From Ruminococcus sp. Marseille-P6503 (GTDB lineage Bacteria; Bacillota; Clostridia; Oscillospirales; Ruminococcaceae), in contig NZ_UWPB01000001.1 in NCBI RefSeq assembly GCF_900604945.1, positions 930,001 to 994,000 on the forward strand: a stretch of 64,000 bases of DNA, written 5' to 3'. Below are positions 53,572 through 63,597 of this stretch, piece after piece. The translations under genes and the position numbers were made by a program. Positions within the stretch are counted from its first letter, which is position 1, and each line of letters begins with the position of its first letter. The notes beneath the pieces were generated by a model, which saw only the letters and a program-made list of their open reading frames with translations, searched no databases and had not been told where the DNA came from.

Positions 53572-54458
53572 TGTTTGCACAATTTTTCGGCGGCTATCTG
53601 CTGAATAAAAATCTGGTATCAGCAGAAGATCTGGCTCTTGCCATTGAAGATAAAGCGCATACGCGCGCACGTCTCGGCGTTCTCGCTATCAACGCGGGTC
53701 TTATGACCGCGGATCAGGTCGAACATATCAATGTGGCTCAGCAAAGCGTCGACAAACGCTTCGGAACGCTTGCCGTGGAATTCGGTTATCTTACCGAAAC
53801 GGACGTCGACAGGCTTTTATCGGAACAGCCAAAGGACTATCTGGTTCTGGGACAGACGCTTGTAAATAACGGCGTTTTGACAAACTCTCAGTTTGAAAAG
53901 GCTATCAACGATTATAAAACTGAAAATAAGCTGTCGGACGAAGATATTTCAAACAGTCAGAGTGAAAAGCTGATAGGTCTGGTAAAAAAATTCTATCACT
54001 TCAACACTGCTGAATACGCCCGCATTTATTCAGAATATATCACGCTGCTTTATAAAAACATCATCAGATTTATCGGAGACGATTTCACTCCCTATGAATC
54101 AGCCGTTGTAAGAAGCGTTGAAGCTGAAAACATTGTAAGCCAGAAAATAGGCGGTCAGTATAACGCTCAGATATGTATCGTATGCGGACGCAACGAATAC
54201 ATTCATCTTGCCGAGCGTTTTTCAAAAGAAAGCCTCAGCGAAGCAGACGAATACGCAGACGCCATAGTAGGAGAATTTCTGAACATAACAAACGGTCTGT
54301 TTTCCGTCAGCGAATCAAATGAATACGGTAACGAGCTTACATTGGAACCGCAGGAATTTATCAAATCAGGAAGCGTAGAATTTGCAAACGACGCTTTTCT
54401 GATCCCTGTCGCGTTTTCCTTCGGCGAAGTTATTTTCGTTATATCGGTATGTGAATAA
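53571..54458 (+). CDS. MshEN-like plus CheX-like phosphatase domain protein
   Basis: 295 residues. The N-terminal part (about 1-110) has repeated leucine-rich helices LGVLAINAGLMTADQVEHI, GTLAVEFGYLTETDVDRLL and LGQTLVNNGVLTNSQFEKAI, resembling type II secretion/MshEN N-terminal domains. The C-terminal part (about 150-295) resembles CheC/CheX phosphatases: EYADAIVGEFLNITNGLFS carries the Asp/Glu..Asn..Gly signature that removes phosphate from CheY. It overlaps the response regulator stop by 1 base. So the pair is probably a regulator and its own phosphatase, with the N-terminal part as sensor or partner domain (inference). Confidence 0.8.
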   Translation: MFAQFFGGYLLNKNLVSAEDLALAIEDKAHTRARLGVLAINAGLMTADQVEHINVAQQSVDKRFGTLAVEFGYLTETDVDRLLSEQPKDYLVLGQTLVNNGVLTNSQFEKAINDYKTENKLSDEDISNSQSEKLIGLVKKFYHFNTAEYARIYSEYITLLYKNIIRFIGDDFTPYESAVVRSVEAENIVSQKIGGQYNAQICIVCGRNEYIHLAERFSKESLSEADEYADAIVGEFLNITNGLFSVSESNEYGNELTLEPQEFIKSGSVEFANDAFLIPVAFSFGEVIFVISVCE

Positions 54459-54473
54459 AAATATATTTTATGC

Positions 54474-54519
54474 AAAACCGGACAGTCAGCGGCCGAATAG
54501 TCTATGACTGTCCGGTTTT
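54474..54519. terminator. Bidirectional terminator
   Basis: A perfect 15-bp stem AAAACCGGACAGTCA / TGACTGTCCGGTTTT with a 16-base loop, between the convergent CheX-like gene and the pilus locus. Confidence 0.9.
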
Positions 54520-54538
54520 CATTATTGATAATACTAAA

Positions 54539-55162
54539 TTATTCCGCAGCCGTTCTCACAGCTACACGGCTCCAGCCGCTCCAGGTACAGGTAAAAAGCG
54601 TCAGGTCCCATTCCTCTGAACCGGACAGCATTGCGTCAATATCAGTGCCGTTTACAATATCCGTCTGGATCACCTGAAAACGATGCTCGATTCCCGAAGC
54701 GGTTGTAAAAATCACCTCATCGCCGCTGTTAAGCTCGTCAAGCCGTGAAAAGAAGTTTTTGTAATTATGGGCGGCTATAACCATATCCCCCGCTGCCAGC
54801 GAGCCGGAATATCTGCAAGGCGCTATGTTCAGATTATCATAGCTCCATTCATCCATTACGGGCAGCTCCGCTTCGATCGACGGAATGGAAATGTAACCGA
54901 TATAAAGCTTTCCGTCAATTTCAATATAGTCTTTTTCAGGCGATACGACGCCGCTTTTATCTCCGGCGCCCTCATCTGAACTGACGCTGCCGTCAGACGA
55001 GCCTTCGCTTATTTCCTTTTTCAGCTCGCTCAGAACAGCTGTCATTGAATTTTCGCTTCTGCGTTCACGATAGCCGTTCCATAAGACAAGGGACAATGCC
55101 GCTAAAAGCAGCACCGTCCCCGCAGCTATCAGAAAACGCCCTTTTGCGTTTCTTTCAGCCAT
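54539..55162 (-). CDS. Sortase (second sortase of the pilus locus)
   Basis: 207 residues. N-terminal membrane anchor (FLIAAGTVLLLAALSLVLW, about 10-28), a Ser/Glu-rich stalk, then the sortase barrel: IGYISIPSIEAELPVMD, catalytic His in VIAAHNYKNFF, catalytic Cys in LTLFTCTWSGWSRVAVR with the following Arg. It lacks the C-terminal membrane segment of class C enzymes, so it may be a housekeeping-type or class D/B-like sortase that fixes the finished pilus to the wall (inference). It starts 9 bases after the minor pilin gene with no strong ribosome binding site, suggesting coupling. Confidence 0.88.
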   Translation of the reverse strand: MAERNAKGRFLIAAGTVLLLAALSLVLWNGYRERRSENSMTAVLSELKKEISEGSSDGSVSSDEGAGDKSGVVSPEKDYIEIDGKLYIGYISIPSIEAELPVMDEWSYDNLNIAPCRYSGSLAAGDMVIAAHNYKNFFSRLDELNSGDEVIFTTASGIEHRFQVIQTDIVNGTDIDAMLSGSEEWDLTLFTCTWSGWSRVAVRTAAE

Positions 55163-55171
55163 ATATTATTT

Positions 55172-56128
55172 TCACTTTCTCTTTGAATTAAGTCTTACCC
55201 CGACAGCTATCAATATAAGTCCTGCCGCCGAAAGCAAGGGAACCGGCCACCAGAGCTGACCTGTCTGAGGCAGCCTTCCGCCGTTTGACGACGTTTCGGT
55301 TTTGGAGCTTGTGTCCGTATCCGAGGAATCGGTCGTTATTGACGAATCATATGTATTAACTATTTCTATAAGCGTTTCGTTGGATTTATAGACGACCTTA
55401 TAGCCTTCTGCCACATCCTTTTCCTTAACACGCCAGTCCTCATCTTCAGCCGCCTGCCACTCGTAGGTCCAGCCGTTTTTCTCGCTAAGGACAACGGTTT
55501 CCCTCAGTTCGCCGCTGCAATAAAGCTCCACGCTTATGGAATCGGGTCTTAAAGCGGCATAATCATTATCCCACAGCTTGGCTACCTTATACTCGGCAGA
55601 ACCCGAAGCCGGTATTTCGCTCACAGAAAACTTAGGATAAACGGATAAATCAAACGCCTCGCTGTCGTCAGACAGCTCGACAAGCGCCGCTCCGGGAGTA
55701 TACCGCATACCGTCTATATCAACGGGCGCTCCGATCACAAGATACAGGCCTTCTGTAAGGTTTTCAAAAATAACCGTCCCCTCCGAATCAGTCGCTCCCG
55801 TTACGTCTGGAACAAGCTTATCAACAGAAGCGTAATTTTCCAGAGTATTCGCCGCCTCCTGTATTGCAGAAGCCGACATATCGTCAAGCGATACAGGATA
55901 CTGCGCAAAATCTCCGTCAAGGGCGAAGCTGCCGTCGTCCTGCCTTAAGCCAACGCGATACAGCTTCATTTCCATTCCGGAAAGAACCGCGTCGTCGGTT
56001 TTGCAGATAAGCGTAAGCGTTCCGCAGACTTCATAAGATGCATGAGCAGTAAATCCGGAAACAGAAAACAGGACTGCTGCCATTATAGATATTACAGCGC
56101 TGATAAAACGTTCAGACTTTATTTTCAT
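55172..56128 (-). CDS. LPXTG-anchored minor pilin-like surface protein
   Basis: 318 residues. Signal peptide (SAVISIMAAVLFSVSGFTAHA), a first Ig-like domain ending in FDLSVYPKFSV (VYPK matches the pilin lysine motif), a Cna-B domain (YKVAKLWDNDYAALRPDSISVELYCSG with Lys and VKEKD for an isopeptide bond), a Ser/Thr linker, then the sorting signal LPQTG, a membrane segment and KRK tail. Two sortase genes flank it. It would be a base or minor pilin. Confidence 0.88.
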   Translation of the reverse strand: MKIKSERFISAVISIMAAVLFSVSGFTAHASYEVCGTLTLICKTDDAVLSGMEMKLYRVGLRQDDGSFALDGDFAQYPVSLDDMSASAIQEAANTLENYASVDKLVPDVTGATDSEGTVIFENLTEGLYLVIGAPVDIDGMRYTPGAALVELSDDSEAFDLSVYPKFSVSEIPASGSAEYKVAKLWDNDYAALRPDSISVELYCSGELRETVVLSEKNGWTYEWQAAEDEDWRVKEKDVAEGYKVVYKSNETLIEIVNTYDSSITTDSSDTDTSSKTETSSNGGRLPQTGQLWWPVPLLSAAGLILIAVGVRLNSKRK

Positions 56129-56142
56129 TAGCTATCACCTCG

Positions 56143-57042
56143 TTAATCACCAGATTCATCGTTTACGCCGGAATCGTCGCTCTGACGATCCAACAGATCG
56201 GAAATAGAATACTTTCTTTTCTTGCGTTTGTTTTTTCCGCCGAAAATCCAATACAGTATCAGTACCGCCAGCATAGGAGCCGCTACTATCGGGAAGACAG
56301 TCATCGGATCTATCTGAACGGCGTCGGAAACTACCCTTGCAGTTGAAGAATAAACGGTATCGATCCTTTTTCCCCTTACCAGAAGTCTGTGAGAATTTAC
56401 TCCGTAGGGGGTGCAGGTCATAAGAGTTACATAATCGCCGCCGGGTATTATAGCCAAGTCGTCGATTTCATCAGGCAGAACTATCAGAATTCTATCTACC
56501 TCGTAGGTATACACTTCGTTGAGAACGGTAACTGTAAAAACATCGCCCTCTGTAAGATCGTCCAGATCGCTGAAAAGCCTTGCCGACGGCAGACCTCTGT
56601 GAGCAGATATGACCGAATGGGTATCCGTTCCGCCCACAGGCAGCGACGAACCCTGAAAATGACCGACCGCAATATTAAGCACCTCGGCGCTTGTACCGTG
56701 ATATATCGGAAGATTAACGCTTATCTCAGGAATAGTTATATATCCCATTATTCCCGTTCCAGTAATATCAAGTATTTCCTCATAGTCAGGAATTTCATCA
56801 TAGTCGGTAAAGGGAGCGGAAAGTCCGCAGAGAAGCCGATTATATTCCCTGGCTCTCTGAAAAATCTCTTCAAAATCTTCCTCGCTCATTTCGCTTACTT
56901 TTTTATCGTAGGTTTCGATTGCGCGGCTCTGCACCCGTGAATTCCACCAATCGCTTATTATAGGATACAGCATCACGGAGAACCCCACCAGCAATATTAC
57001 CAGCAATACAATGGTCGATATCTTACTGCTATTTTTCCTCAT
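56143..57042 (-). CDS. srtC: Class C (pilin-polymerising) sortase
   Basis: 299 residues with membrane segments at both ends (STIVLLVILLVGFSVMLYPI and MTVFPIVAAPMLAVLILYWIF), the class C arrangement. Catalytic His in VISAHRGLPSARLFSDL, Cys in VTLMTCTPYGVNSHRLLVRGKR with its Arg: the TLxTCTPYGVNxHRL signature is diagnostic of pilus sortases. It would link the LPSTG of one pilin to the pilin-motif lysine of the next. The start follows GGGAGG. It lies directly after the major pilin gene. Confidence 0.95.
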   Translation of the reverse strand: MRKNSSKISTIVLLVILLVGFSVMLYPIISDWWNSRVQSRAIETYDKKVSEMSEEDFEEIFQRAREYNRLLCGLSAPFTDYDEIPDYEEILDITGTGIMGYITIPEISVNLPIYHGTSAEVLNIAVGHFQGSSLPVGGTDTHSVISAHRGLPSARLFSDLDDLTEGDVFTVTVLNEVYTYEVDRILIVLPDEIDDLAIIPGGDYVTLMTCTPYGVNSHRLLVRGKRIDTVYSSTARVVSDAVQIDPMTVFPIVAAPMLAVLILYWIFGGKNKRKKRKYSISDLLDRQSDDSGVNDESGD

Positions 57043-57121
57043 GGAGTCCTCCCTAACGTCTGCCGACAGAAGTATTTCCGCCGGCAGATAAGCTATAGGT
57101 AAATCAATTATGATTCAATAA

Positions 57122-58720
57122 TCAGTTTGCGCGGTTTTTCATGCGCTTCTTAACTATAAGCAAAACGCCTGAACCCAATACAAGAGCGCCGCCGGATACA
57201 TAGAAGATCGTAGTACCGATTCCGCCGGTTGAAGGAAGCTCAGCGCCGGTATTGTTGGCAACAGTGATCTGAGCTATTCCTGTGTCTGCCGAAGCAACGC
57301 CGTCTTCTTCGCCCGCCTTAACGGTCAGACTGGTAAGAGCGTCAGAAGTGCCGTCCCAGTTCTGTCCCTCAGCCGTTGTTGCGGTAAGAGTAACGGTAAT
57401 AGGGCTTGTAAGCTTGTTATAGCCTTCAGGAGCATCGGTTTCTGTAAGGATATATTCTCCGTCCTCAATACCGATAACCTTGAACAGACCGTTTTCATCG
57501 GAAGTAAGCACCGTTGCCTGAGCAGCTTCGCTTGTCCAGCCAGTCACCTTTCCGTCTGCGCCAACCTGAACGTACATATTGTCGCTTGATCTCTGGAGAG
57601 TGAACTTCGCGTCTTTAAGCTTGGTAGCATTGTCGCTGCCGTCAACCTTTACCGTGTCAAGCTCATATGTAAATACAATTACCTTGTCAGCAGGAGTGCT
57701 GCCTGTGTTGTTATCGCCGGCTCCAGAAGCATCAGGCTGATTTGAAAATTCCAGATATACTTCGTTGGGGTTTCCTGCCTTGCCGATCACCGCGCTGGTA
57801 TTAAGCTTTGCAGTATACTCGACTACGATCTGGCTGCTGGCTGTAACGCTGTCAATCGCCTTTACATCGTTGCAGGTTGCTGTAAGAGTATTTCCGCTGT
57901 TCTGGATCGTAAATCTGTCGGTAATCTCAGTTCTGCTGTCGCCGTTTACAAGATAAACCTTAGCGTCGCTGTTGTAGGTCAGACCAGAGCTCAGAGTATC
58001 ATGGAAAATATATTTATATGTTTCATAATCCGCAAGTCTGCTTGGAAGAGTTCCGATAAGCTTGAAGGGAACATTGTCTCCTATATCCCAGTCGGCAACG
58101 TCGTTGTAGCCTTCACCGTAAGTATCGTCCGCAGTATATGACTCCTCGTTTACTTTCTTTACAACTGTCGGAACCGCGCTCTTAGGAGTAACAGTTATAT
58201 CTCCGGCAACCTTGAGCATAAGCTTTGAATACGCATCGGTAGTGGGTACTGTATTATCCCTTATCAGATAATAGCCGGCGCCAAGCCCGTCAAGAGAGCT
58301 TCCCTCGCTGACATTTCCGGAAGGATCCGTCACATGCTTAGCGGCAACCGCAGCGAATGCAAAAGCTGCGTCTGAATCGTCGGCAAAAGTTCCGATAACT
58401 GTTGCAACATCGGCAGCGTTTGAGCAGCTTGTGAATTTTCCGGTCAGAGCGCTGTCGCTTGTTGACTTTAATTCGGCAAGCAGAGCGTCGCCGTTTACAT
58501 CGCTGCCCCAGGTAATAAGTTTAAGGGTATCTCCCTCAAGATTTCCGGTGAAGATCTGATAAACGTCGTAGGTATGGCTTGCGCTGCTTCCCTGGATCGT
58601 AATGGTATACGTTGTCGGTTCTGACGAAGCAAAAGCGGTAAACGAAACCGACGCGGTGACCATGCTGACTGCAACAATTGCGGCGGCTGCCATACCGGCA
58701 AATTTCTTGACTAAATTCAT
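57122..58720 (-). CDS. Major pilin (SpaA/FctA-like backbone with LPSTG)
   Basis: 532 residues from the ATG 8 bases after GGAGG. Signal peptide (AGMAAAAIVAVSMVTASVSFTAFA). N-terminal domain ending in DITVTPKSAVPTVVKKV, where TPK is the likely pilin lysine for polymerisation. A fimbrial isopeptide (D2-type) domain is next (WDIGDNVPFKLIGTLP, YKYIFHDTLSSGLTY), then a SpaA/Cna-B domain (ATKLKDAKFTLQ ... YILTETDAPEGYNKL with the isopeptide Glu in TETDAP). Ends LPSTGGIG, membrane helix and KKR tail. It is the backbone of the pilus, by its match to Spa-type major pilins. Confidence 0.93.
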   Translation of the reverse strand: MNLVKKFAGMAAAAIVAVSMVTASVSFTAFASSEPTTYTITIQGSSASHTYDVYQIFTGNLEGDTLKLITWGSDVNGDALLAELKSTSDSALTGKFTSCSNAADVATVIGTFADDSDAAFAFAAVAAKHVTDPSGNVSEGSSLDGLGAGYYLIRDNTVPTTDAYSKLMLKVAGDITVTPKSAVPTVVKKVNEESYTADDTYGEGYNDVADWDIGDNVPFKLIGTLPSRLADYETYKYIFHDTLSSGLTYNSDAKVYLVNGDSRTEITDRFTIQNSGNTLTATCNDVKAIDSVTASSQIVVEYTAKLNTSAVIGKAGNPNEVYLEFSNQPDASGAGDNNTGSTPADKVIVFTYELDTVKVDGSDNATKLKDAKFTLQRSSDNMYVQVGADGKVTGWTSEAAQATVLTSDENGLFKVIGIEDGEYILTETDAPEGYNKLTSPITVTLTATTAEGQNWDGTSDALTSLTVKAGEEDGVASADTGIAQITVANNTGAELPSTGGIGTTIFYVSGGALVLGSGVLLIVKKRMKNRAN

Positions 58721-58740
58721 AATCAATTCCTCCATTTTAT

Positions 58741-61700
58741 TTATTTGCGTTTTTTGCCAAACGCTTTTTTATTATTAAACCCATACAGCGCTCCAACGGC
58801 AACGGCAGCGCCCACGGCATAGAATACCGAATTTCCGGTTCCGCCAGTTTCGGGCATCTGTACGCTTTCGTCAGCCGTATCGGATTTATTTATGATTGAA
58901 ATGGTGCCTTTTGAACCGGCGCCGTTATTGGAATAGCTTACAGAGAAGCCATCCGTCACGCTGGTTTCAGCTACATAATAATAATACGGATCACCGCTGC
59001 TGTCAGCGGCGTTAAGACCGTCGATCACAACGCTCCAGCTGTTATCACCGTTAAGGATATACTCTGTTCCCACAAGCTCCGCGCCTAAAGGAACTCCGTT
59101 TTCATCGTTTTCCCTGTTGGGAGAGTTCGGAGCGACGGTAGATCGGTAAACCTTAAAGCTTACGCTTGCGCCGTCAGGAGGAGTTACGGTTATACCGTTC
59201 AGATCCACCCAAAGCTTTTCTACAGTAAGACTTATCTCATTATGTATTTCAACGGTTCCGTCTGAATTCAGACCGTTGCCTGAATATGACGGCACATACG
59301 AAGCGTCTTCTCCGACCGTATATTCCGTTCCGCCTATATTATAGGATATCTCCTTTACATAATAGTACAGCGGCAGACCGTTTTCATTTCCGTTATAGAG
59401 CTTGTCCCATGTATACGACCATTTGCCGTTTTCATATCCGACGGTCACCGGATCGCCTACCGGCTCAAGACTGACGGGAAAACCGTCGCTTTTGTTTACC
59501 GTCGAGCTGTAAAGCTGAAGCGTAACCGTATCGCCGTCATGAGCGGCTGAATCGCTCCACCTTTTCTCTGCCGTAACGGAAATTTCCTTAGTGTTATCCA
59601 CCGCCAGAATACTTCCGGATAAAACAAACTTTATTTTATCATAATCCACTTCCTCCGGAATACTTTCACGGTCCGGCATGGCTCTATAGGCAAAATAAAA
59701 TGGTTCGCTCAGTTTGATATATCCTTCCGGCTGAACTGTTTCCACAAGCTTGTACAGCGAGCCGTCGTCAAGAACATTATCAACGAGCTGCAGCTCAAAC
59801 AAATTGGTTTCGCTGGTAGTTATATCCAATGGAGCCGCATTGGGATCAGAGCTCCATTCGGCTATTCCTATATAATCCGTGCCTGACACATTCTCTGACC
59901 GGACGGCAGCCATCCACTCGCCGGTTTCGGCATTATATTTATACAGGTTGAAAGTCGCGTTAAGATATACCGCGTCGTTACCTATATCGACCTTTTTTAT
60001 GCTTATAGGAGAATTTGCCGTAGACGTCGACTGGGTATGATCCTTTATTACAAACAGCGAATCGTCAGAAGCGCTATCCGCAACCGTCTGAGTTTCAATG
60101 GAAACGCTGTTGAACACGCCAACGCTGTCGTCAAGGGAATCCGTTTCACGCCAGCCGTAATATGTGTACTTGATTCTCAGATGTCTGCTGTCAGGTACGG
60201 TAAACGTCAGCTGCGCGGCATACTCGTGACCGGTTTTGGTAAACTCCGCGCTTACTTCGCTTATGCTGTTCTCTCCGCCCCAGTGTTCAAATTGAACGAC
60301 ATATCCGTCAGGGCAGTTTCCTATCACATCAAAGGTCAACCGCGCTTTTCCTTCGCTGTCAAAAGTAATACTAAACTCTGTAGTCGGATAGGACCAATTC
60401 ATGCTTTCTCCGACAGGCGCGTATCCATATCTTCCCGAAACAGTTGTTCCGGGAGAACCGCTGAACGTTATGTCCGCCTGAGAGCCGTTTATCAGACCTG
60501 CAATATTAATTAAATTGCCCGAATATGACACTTCGCCCTGGCTCTTTTCAACCTCTACAGGTCTGCTGTCGTCGAAAACATAGCTGTACTGATTGGACGG
60601 CAAGGGGATCTCATTACCCTCAGCGTCAACGTGGTATACCTGAATCGAACGGAGCGCTACCTGTATCGCGCCGGAATCCGTACAGATATAGCCGGTTCCG
60701 TCGCTGTCGTAATAGGTTCCTGTTCTGAGAGTATCCACAATGGTAAGCGTGTCGCCCGACGAAAGATCGTTTGCCTCAGGATTTACATCGACGGTATAAT
60801 CAATATATCCCGCGGCGCCGGTAGTCATAAGTCCTGTTTTTGACAGAACGCCTTCCTCTACGCGCTGAGTCTGCTCTATTTCGTCGTACTTTCCGTCCGA
60901 ATCCTGAAGCCGGTTTGTAAACGAAACCGCACCGTTGTTTTCATGAAGCATTTCATCAAGCCTGTCAGCTTCTATCATCGCGCTGTACTTGATCGAACAC
61001 TTATTGCCGTTATGCGAGGAGATTACAAAAGTAATGACCTGAGAGCCGTTTTCCTCGCTGAGAGTATAGCCTTCGCCCCACTGATTGTAGGAAAGATTCT
61101 TTGTATAGCCGTTGCTGTCCGTTAAAGTAATACCGCCCGCCTCATACAGCCTTAAGCCTGCCGGAAGCGTATCCTTCAACACAATATCGCCGCTTTCGTA
61201 AACGCGGTTTTCATTTGCCTCGATACACCACTTGAAGAGATAATATTCCGTTCCGTCAACCGTAACAGTGTCAAGCTCAGACGGCTTCATTTTTGTAGTT
61301 CCGGTAGTCTGATTTGAATAATCTCCGTCCTTTGAATACCATGCGTCATATTTTTTATACGGAGCGCTTCCGTCGGGAACGGTATAATCATAAGACTTCT
61401 CACTGTCCCGGTTGTTGAAAGACGCATAGTTCTTATATGTAACAACAGAGCCGGGCTCCGCGCCTGAAACATCTACAATACTTGAATACGAAACGCGTAT
61501 ATTTGCTACATTATCAAAAAACTCGCTGTCCGCGAAGGAAACGCTGAAGCTGCCGCCGCTTTCAGTTACGGTATAATAATCATCGCTCAGAGTGACAAAA
61601 TTCCCCGAGCTGTCCTTATATTCAACCGAAATGCTCTGACTTCCAGAAAAGCTATGAGAAGCTCCGCCGCCGGAAATACTCATTACATCTTCAAGCGTCT

Positions 61701-63561
61701 TTCCTCTGAAAAAGCCGTTTTCCTGATCCATATTAACAGTCCACGGAATCTCCAAGGTTTCATCGTCGTTATAAATTACCTCTCCCCTGTCTTTATAGAC
61801 GCTGTTTGTGGGAGTATATTCGGCAGTTTCGCTGTCCTCCGCCCAGGAAACGCTATCCTCGTCCTTCAGCTCGGCAGTATTTACAGTGACATATTTTCCG
61901 CTCGACGGATCTAATTCAGCGTCCTCGATACGGTCGGTTTTATATGTAATGACGATTTCGCTTACTCCGTCGGGAACATTCTTGAATGTAACGGTATCTC
62001 CGTTCTGCTCATATTCAATATCGACAGTACCGTCTGACGACGTGATTTTAAACGAACCGTTAGCAATACCCTCCGCCAGCAGATTATCCGTTACGGTAAA
62101 TCCGTTTAAGGAACCGCTGCCGGTATTGTTTGTCACTTTAACAGTCCAGGTATAAGTAGAATCATTCCAGTCGGTTTGATAATACTTATCAAGAGTATAC
62201 GCCTTATCAACCGTAGCGGATACGTCCTTATAGGAACCTCCGTCAGGCGTTTCGATTCTGGCAGTATTGGAATAATCAGCTTCATTTACAAGCGGGGCTT
62301 CATAGGTAATAGCTACAGACGTATCGGTAACCCCGTCTTTAAAAGTAAGAACGCCGTCGGTCAGTTCATATTTACTTGAGTCAATACCGGTAATAACCGT
62401 ATCGGCTTTAAACGCCGTATCCTTTATTTTATAGCCGCCCAAGTCCAGACCATTGCCGTTTTCTATGGTAACAGTCCACTGAACGGTGTTGTTATCATAA
62501 TCAGGCGCGCCTGTTTTGGCAATATTGACGGAGGACTGACACCAAACATAAACGTCATCCTCATCAATCACCGTATTCTGGCTGTCGCTGAGATATGCCT
62601 TGTTATATGCGTTTTCACCGTTTAAAACAGCATTTCCCGGAGCCTGTGTTTTATAGGTTACAGTAACCGATTTGTCATTTATACCGTTTGCAAACTCAAA
62701 TCTTCCGGTGTCAGGATTATAGCTGCCTGCTCCGCCGGGACTGACTTCAAAATCAGAGGCTTCAGAGAACATCCCGTCTGTAAGATAATATCCGTCAAGA
62801 TAATCGCCTCTGGGATTATCCACTTTAACAGTCCACGTTATAGTTCCGTCCTTATTGTCGGTTCCGGATTTTTCAACCGAAAGCTTTTTTTCAGGATACC
62901 CGGGAATTGTAACGGTAACATCTCCGAACGAAACGTCAACCTCCTGATCCATATCGGTGTCCGCACGCTTCACATCCGCGTCAAACGTAAGAGTACCGCT
63001 TATAGCCTCGCCGATATGATCGTTCAGATAAGCGTCGTTAAACTTAATGATAACAATTCCGTCCTCTGTAATCACATAGGTTCCGGATATTACTCCGTTA
63101 TCATAAACATTTCCGGGAGTAAGATTCCCGTTATTATCCTGCGGCAGACCGCCTTCCGGTACGGCTATGTGCGAATCAAGCCTATACCATATATAAGGCT
63201 GGTAGGGATCGATACTTACATCGCCGACGTCAAGTGAATAGCCAAGATTAAAAATAACATGCTTAACTTCACTGTCAGCAGTATCCGAAGAGCCGGCAAC
63301 CGTTACATCTTTGATATTCGGCTCAAAATAATGTCCGGTTTTGGTAGCTTCGTCTATATCAATAGCTCCGTCCGTATCAGCGAGCAAAGCGATACCGTTG
63401 TTCACGTTGTCCTCAGATGACAAACTTATCGCCGGCATTATAAGGCTTGCGACTACGGACACCGCCACAAGCAGAGACAAAACTGCCGCCGTTATCCCGC
63501 GGCGCTTGCTGATTTTGTGCTTTTTCATATACAGCCCGATTTTTCTTTTGAAATCAAGCAT
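58741..63561 (-). CDS. Giant surface adhesin / pilus tip protein
   Basis: 1606 residues; the start follows AGGAGG. A long signal/anchor with a basic stretch (KKHKISKRRG) and a hydrophobic segment (about 22-45). Then at least four copies of an adhesin-type repeat of about 110 residues built like KSGTDNKDGTITWTVKVDNP and VQWTVTIENGNGLDLGGYKI and TYTWTVKVTNNTG and LEIPWTVNMDQENG (about 225-720). Later parts have further strand-rich domains, two or more Cna-B domains (ISVTAEKRWSDSAAHDGD, ISLTVEKLWVDLNG) and a variant sorting signal MPETG, membrane helix, KKRK tail. The gene position before the major pilin suits a tip adhesin. Ligand unknown. Confidence 0.85.
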   Translation of the reverse strand: MLDFKRKIGLYMKKHKISKRRGITAAVLSLLVAVSVVASLIMPAISLSSEDNVNNGIALLADTDGAIDIDEATKTGHYFEPNIKDVTVAGSSDTADSEVKHVIFNLGYSLDVGDVSIDPYQPYIWYRLDSHIAVPEGGLPQDNNGNLTPGNVYDNGVISGTYVITEDGIVIIKFNDAYLNDHIGEAISGTLTFDADVKRADTDMDQEVDVSFGDVTVTIPGYPEKKLSVEKSGTDNKDGTITWTVKVDNPRGDYLDGYYLTDGMFSEASDFEVSPGGAGSYNPDTGRFEFANGINDKSVTVTYKTQAPGNAVLNGENAYNKAYLSDSQNTVIDEDDVYVWCQSSVNIAKTGAPDYDNNTVQWTVTIENGNGLDLGGYKIKDTAFKADTVITGIDSSKYELTDGVLTFKDGVTDTSVAITYEAPLVNEADYSNTARIETPDGGSYKDVSATVDKAYTLDKYYQTDWNDSTYTWTVKVTNNTGSGSLNGFTVTDNLLAEGIANGSFKITSSDGTVDIEYEQNGDTVTFKNVPDGVSEIVITYKTDRIEDAELDPSSGKYVTVNTAELKDEDSVSWAEDSETAEYTPTNSVYKDRGEVIYNDDETLEIPWTVNMDQENGFFRGKTLEDVMSISGGGASHSFSGSQSISVEYKDSSGNFVTLSDDYYTVTESGGSFSVSFADSEFFDNVANIRVSYSSIVDVSGAEPGSVVTYKNYASFNNRDSEKSYDYTVPDGSAPYKKYDAWYSKDGDYSNQTTGTTKMKPSELDTVTVDGTEYYLFKWCIEANENRVYESGDIVLKDTLPAGLRLYEAGGITLTDSNGYTKNLSYNQWGEGYTLSEENGSQVITFVISSHNGNKCSIKYSAMIEADRLDEMLHENNGAVSFTNRLQDSDGKYDEIEQTQRVEEGVLSKTGLMTTGAAGYIDYTVDVNPEANDLSSGDTLTIVDTLRTGTYYDSDGTGYICTDSGAIQVALRSIQVYHVDAEGNEIPLPSNQYSYVFDDSRPVEVEKSQGEVSYSGNLINIAGLINGSQADITFSGSPGTTVSGRYGYAPVGESMNWSYPTTEFSITFDSEGKARLTFDVIGNCPDGYVVQFEHWGGENSISEVSAEFTKTGHEYAAQLTFTVPDSRHLRIKYTYYGWRETDSLDDSVGVFNSVSIETQTVADSASDDSLFVIKDHTQSTSTANSPISIKKVDIGNDAVYLNATFNLYKYNAETGEWMAAVRSENVSGTDYIGIAEWSSDPNAAPLDITTSETNLFELQLVDNVLDDGSLYKLVETVQPEGYIKLSEPFYFAYRAMPDRESIPEEVDYDKIKFVLSGSILAVDNTKEISVTAEKRWSDSAAHDGDTVTLQLYSSTVNKSDGFPVSLEPVGDPVTVGYENGKWSYTWDKLYNGNENGLPLYYYVKEISYNIGGTEYTVGEDASYVPSYSGNGLNSDGTVEIHNEISLTVEKLWVDLNGITVTPPDGASVSFKVYRSTVAPNSPNRENDENGVPLGAELVGTEYILNGDNSWSVVIDGLNAADSSGDPYYYYVAETSVTDGFSVSYSNNGAGSKGTISIINKSDTADESVQMPETGGTGNSVFYAVGAAVAVGALYGFNNKKAFGKKRK

Positions 63562-63597
63562 ATCATATCCTCCTTTCCGCGATACTTTTTATTTGCT

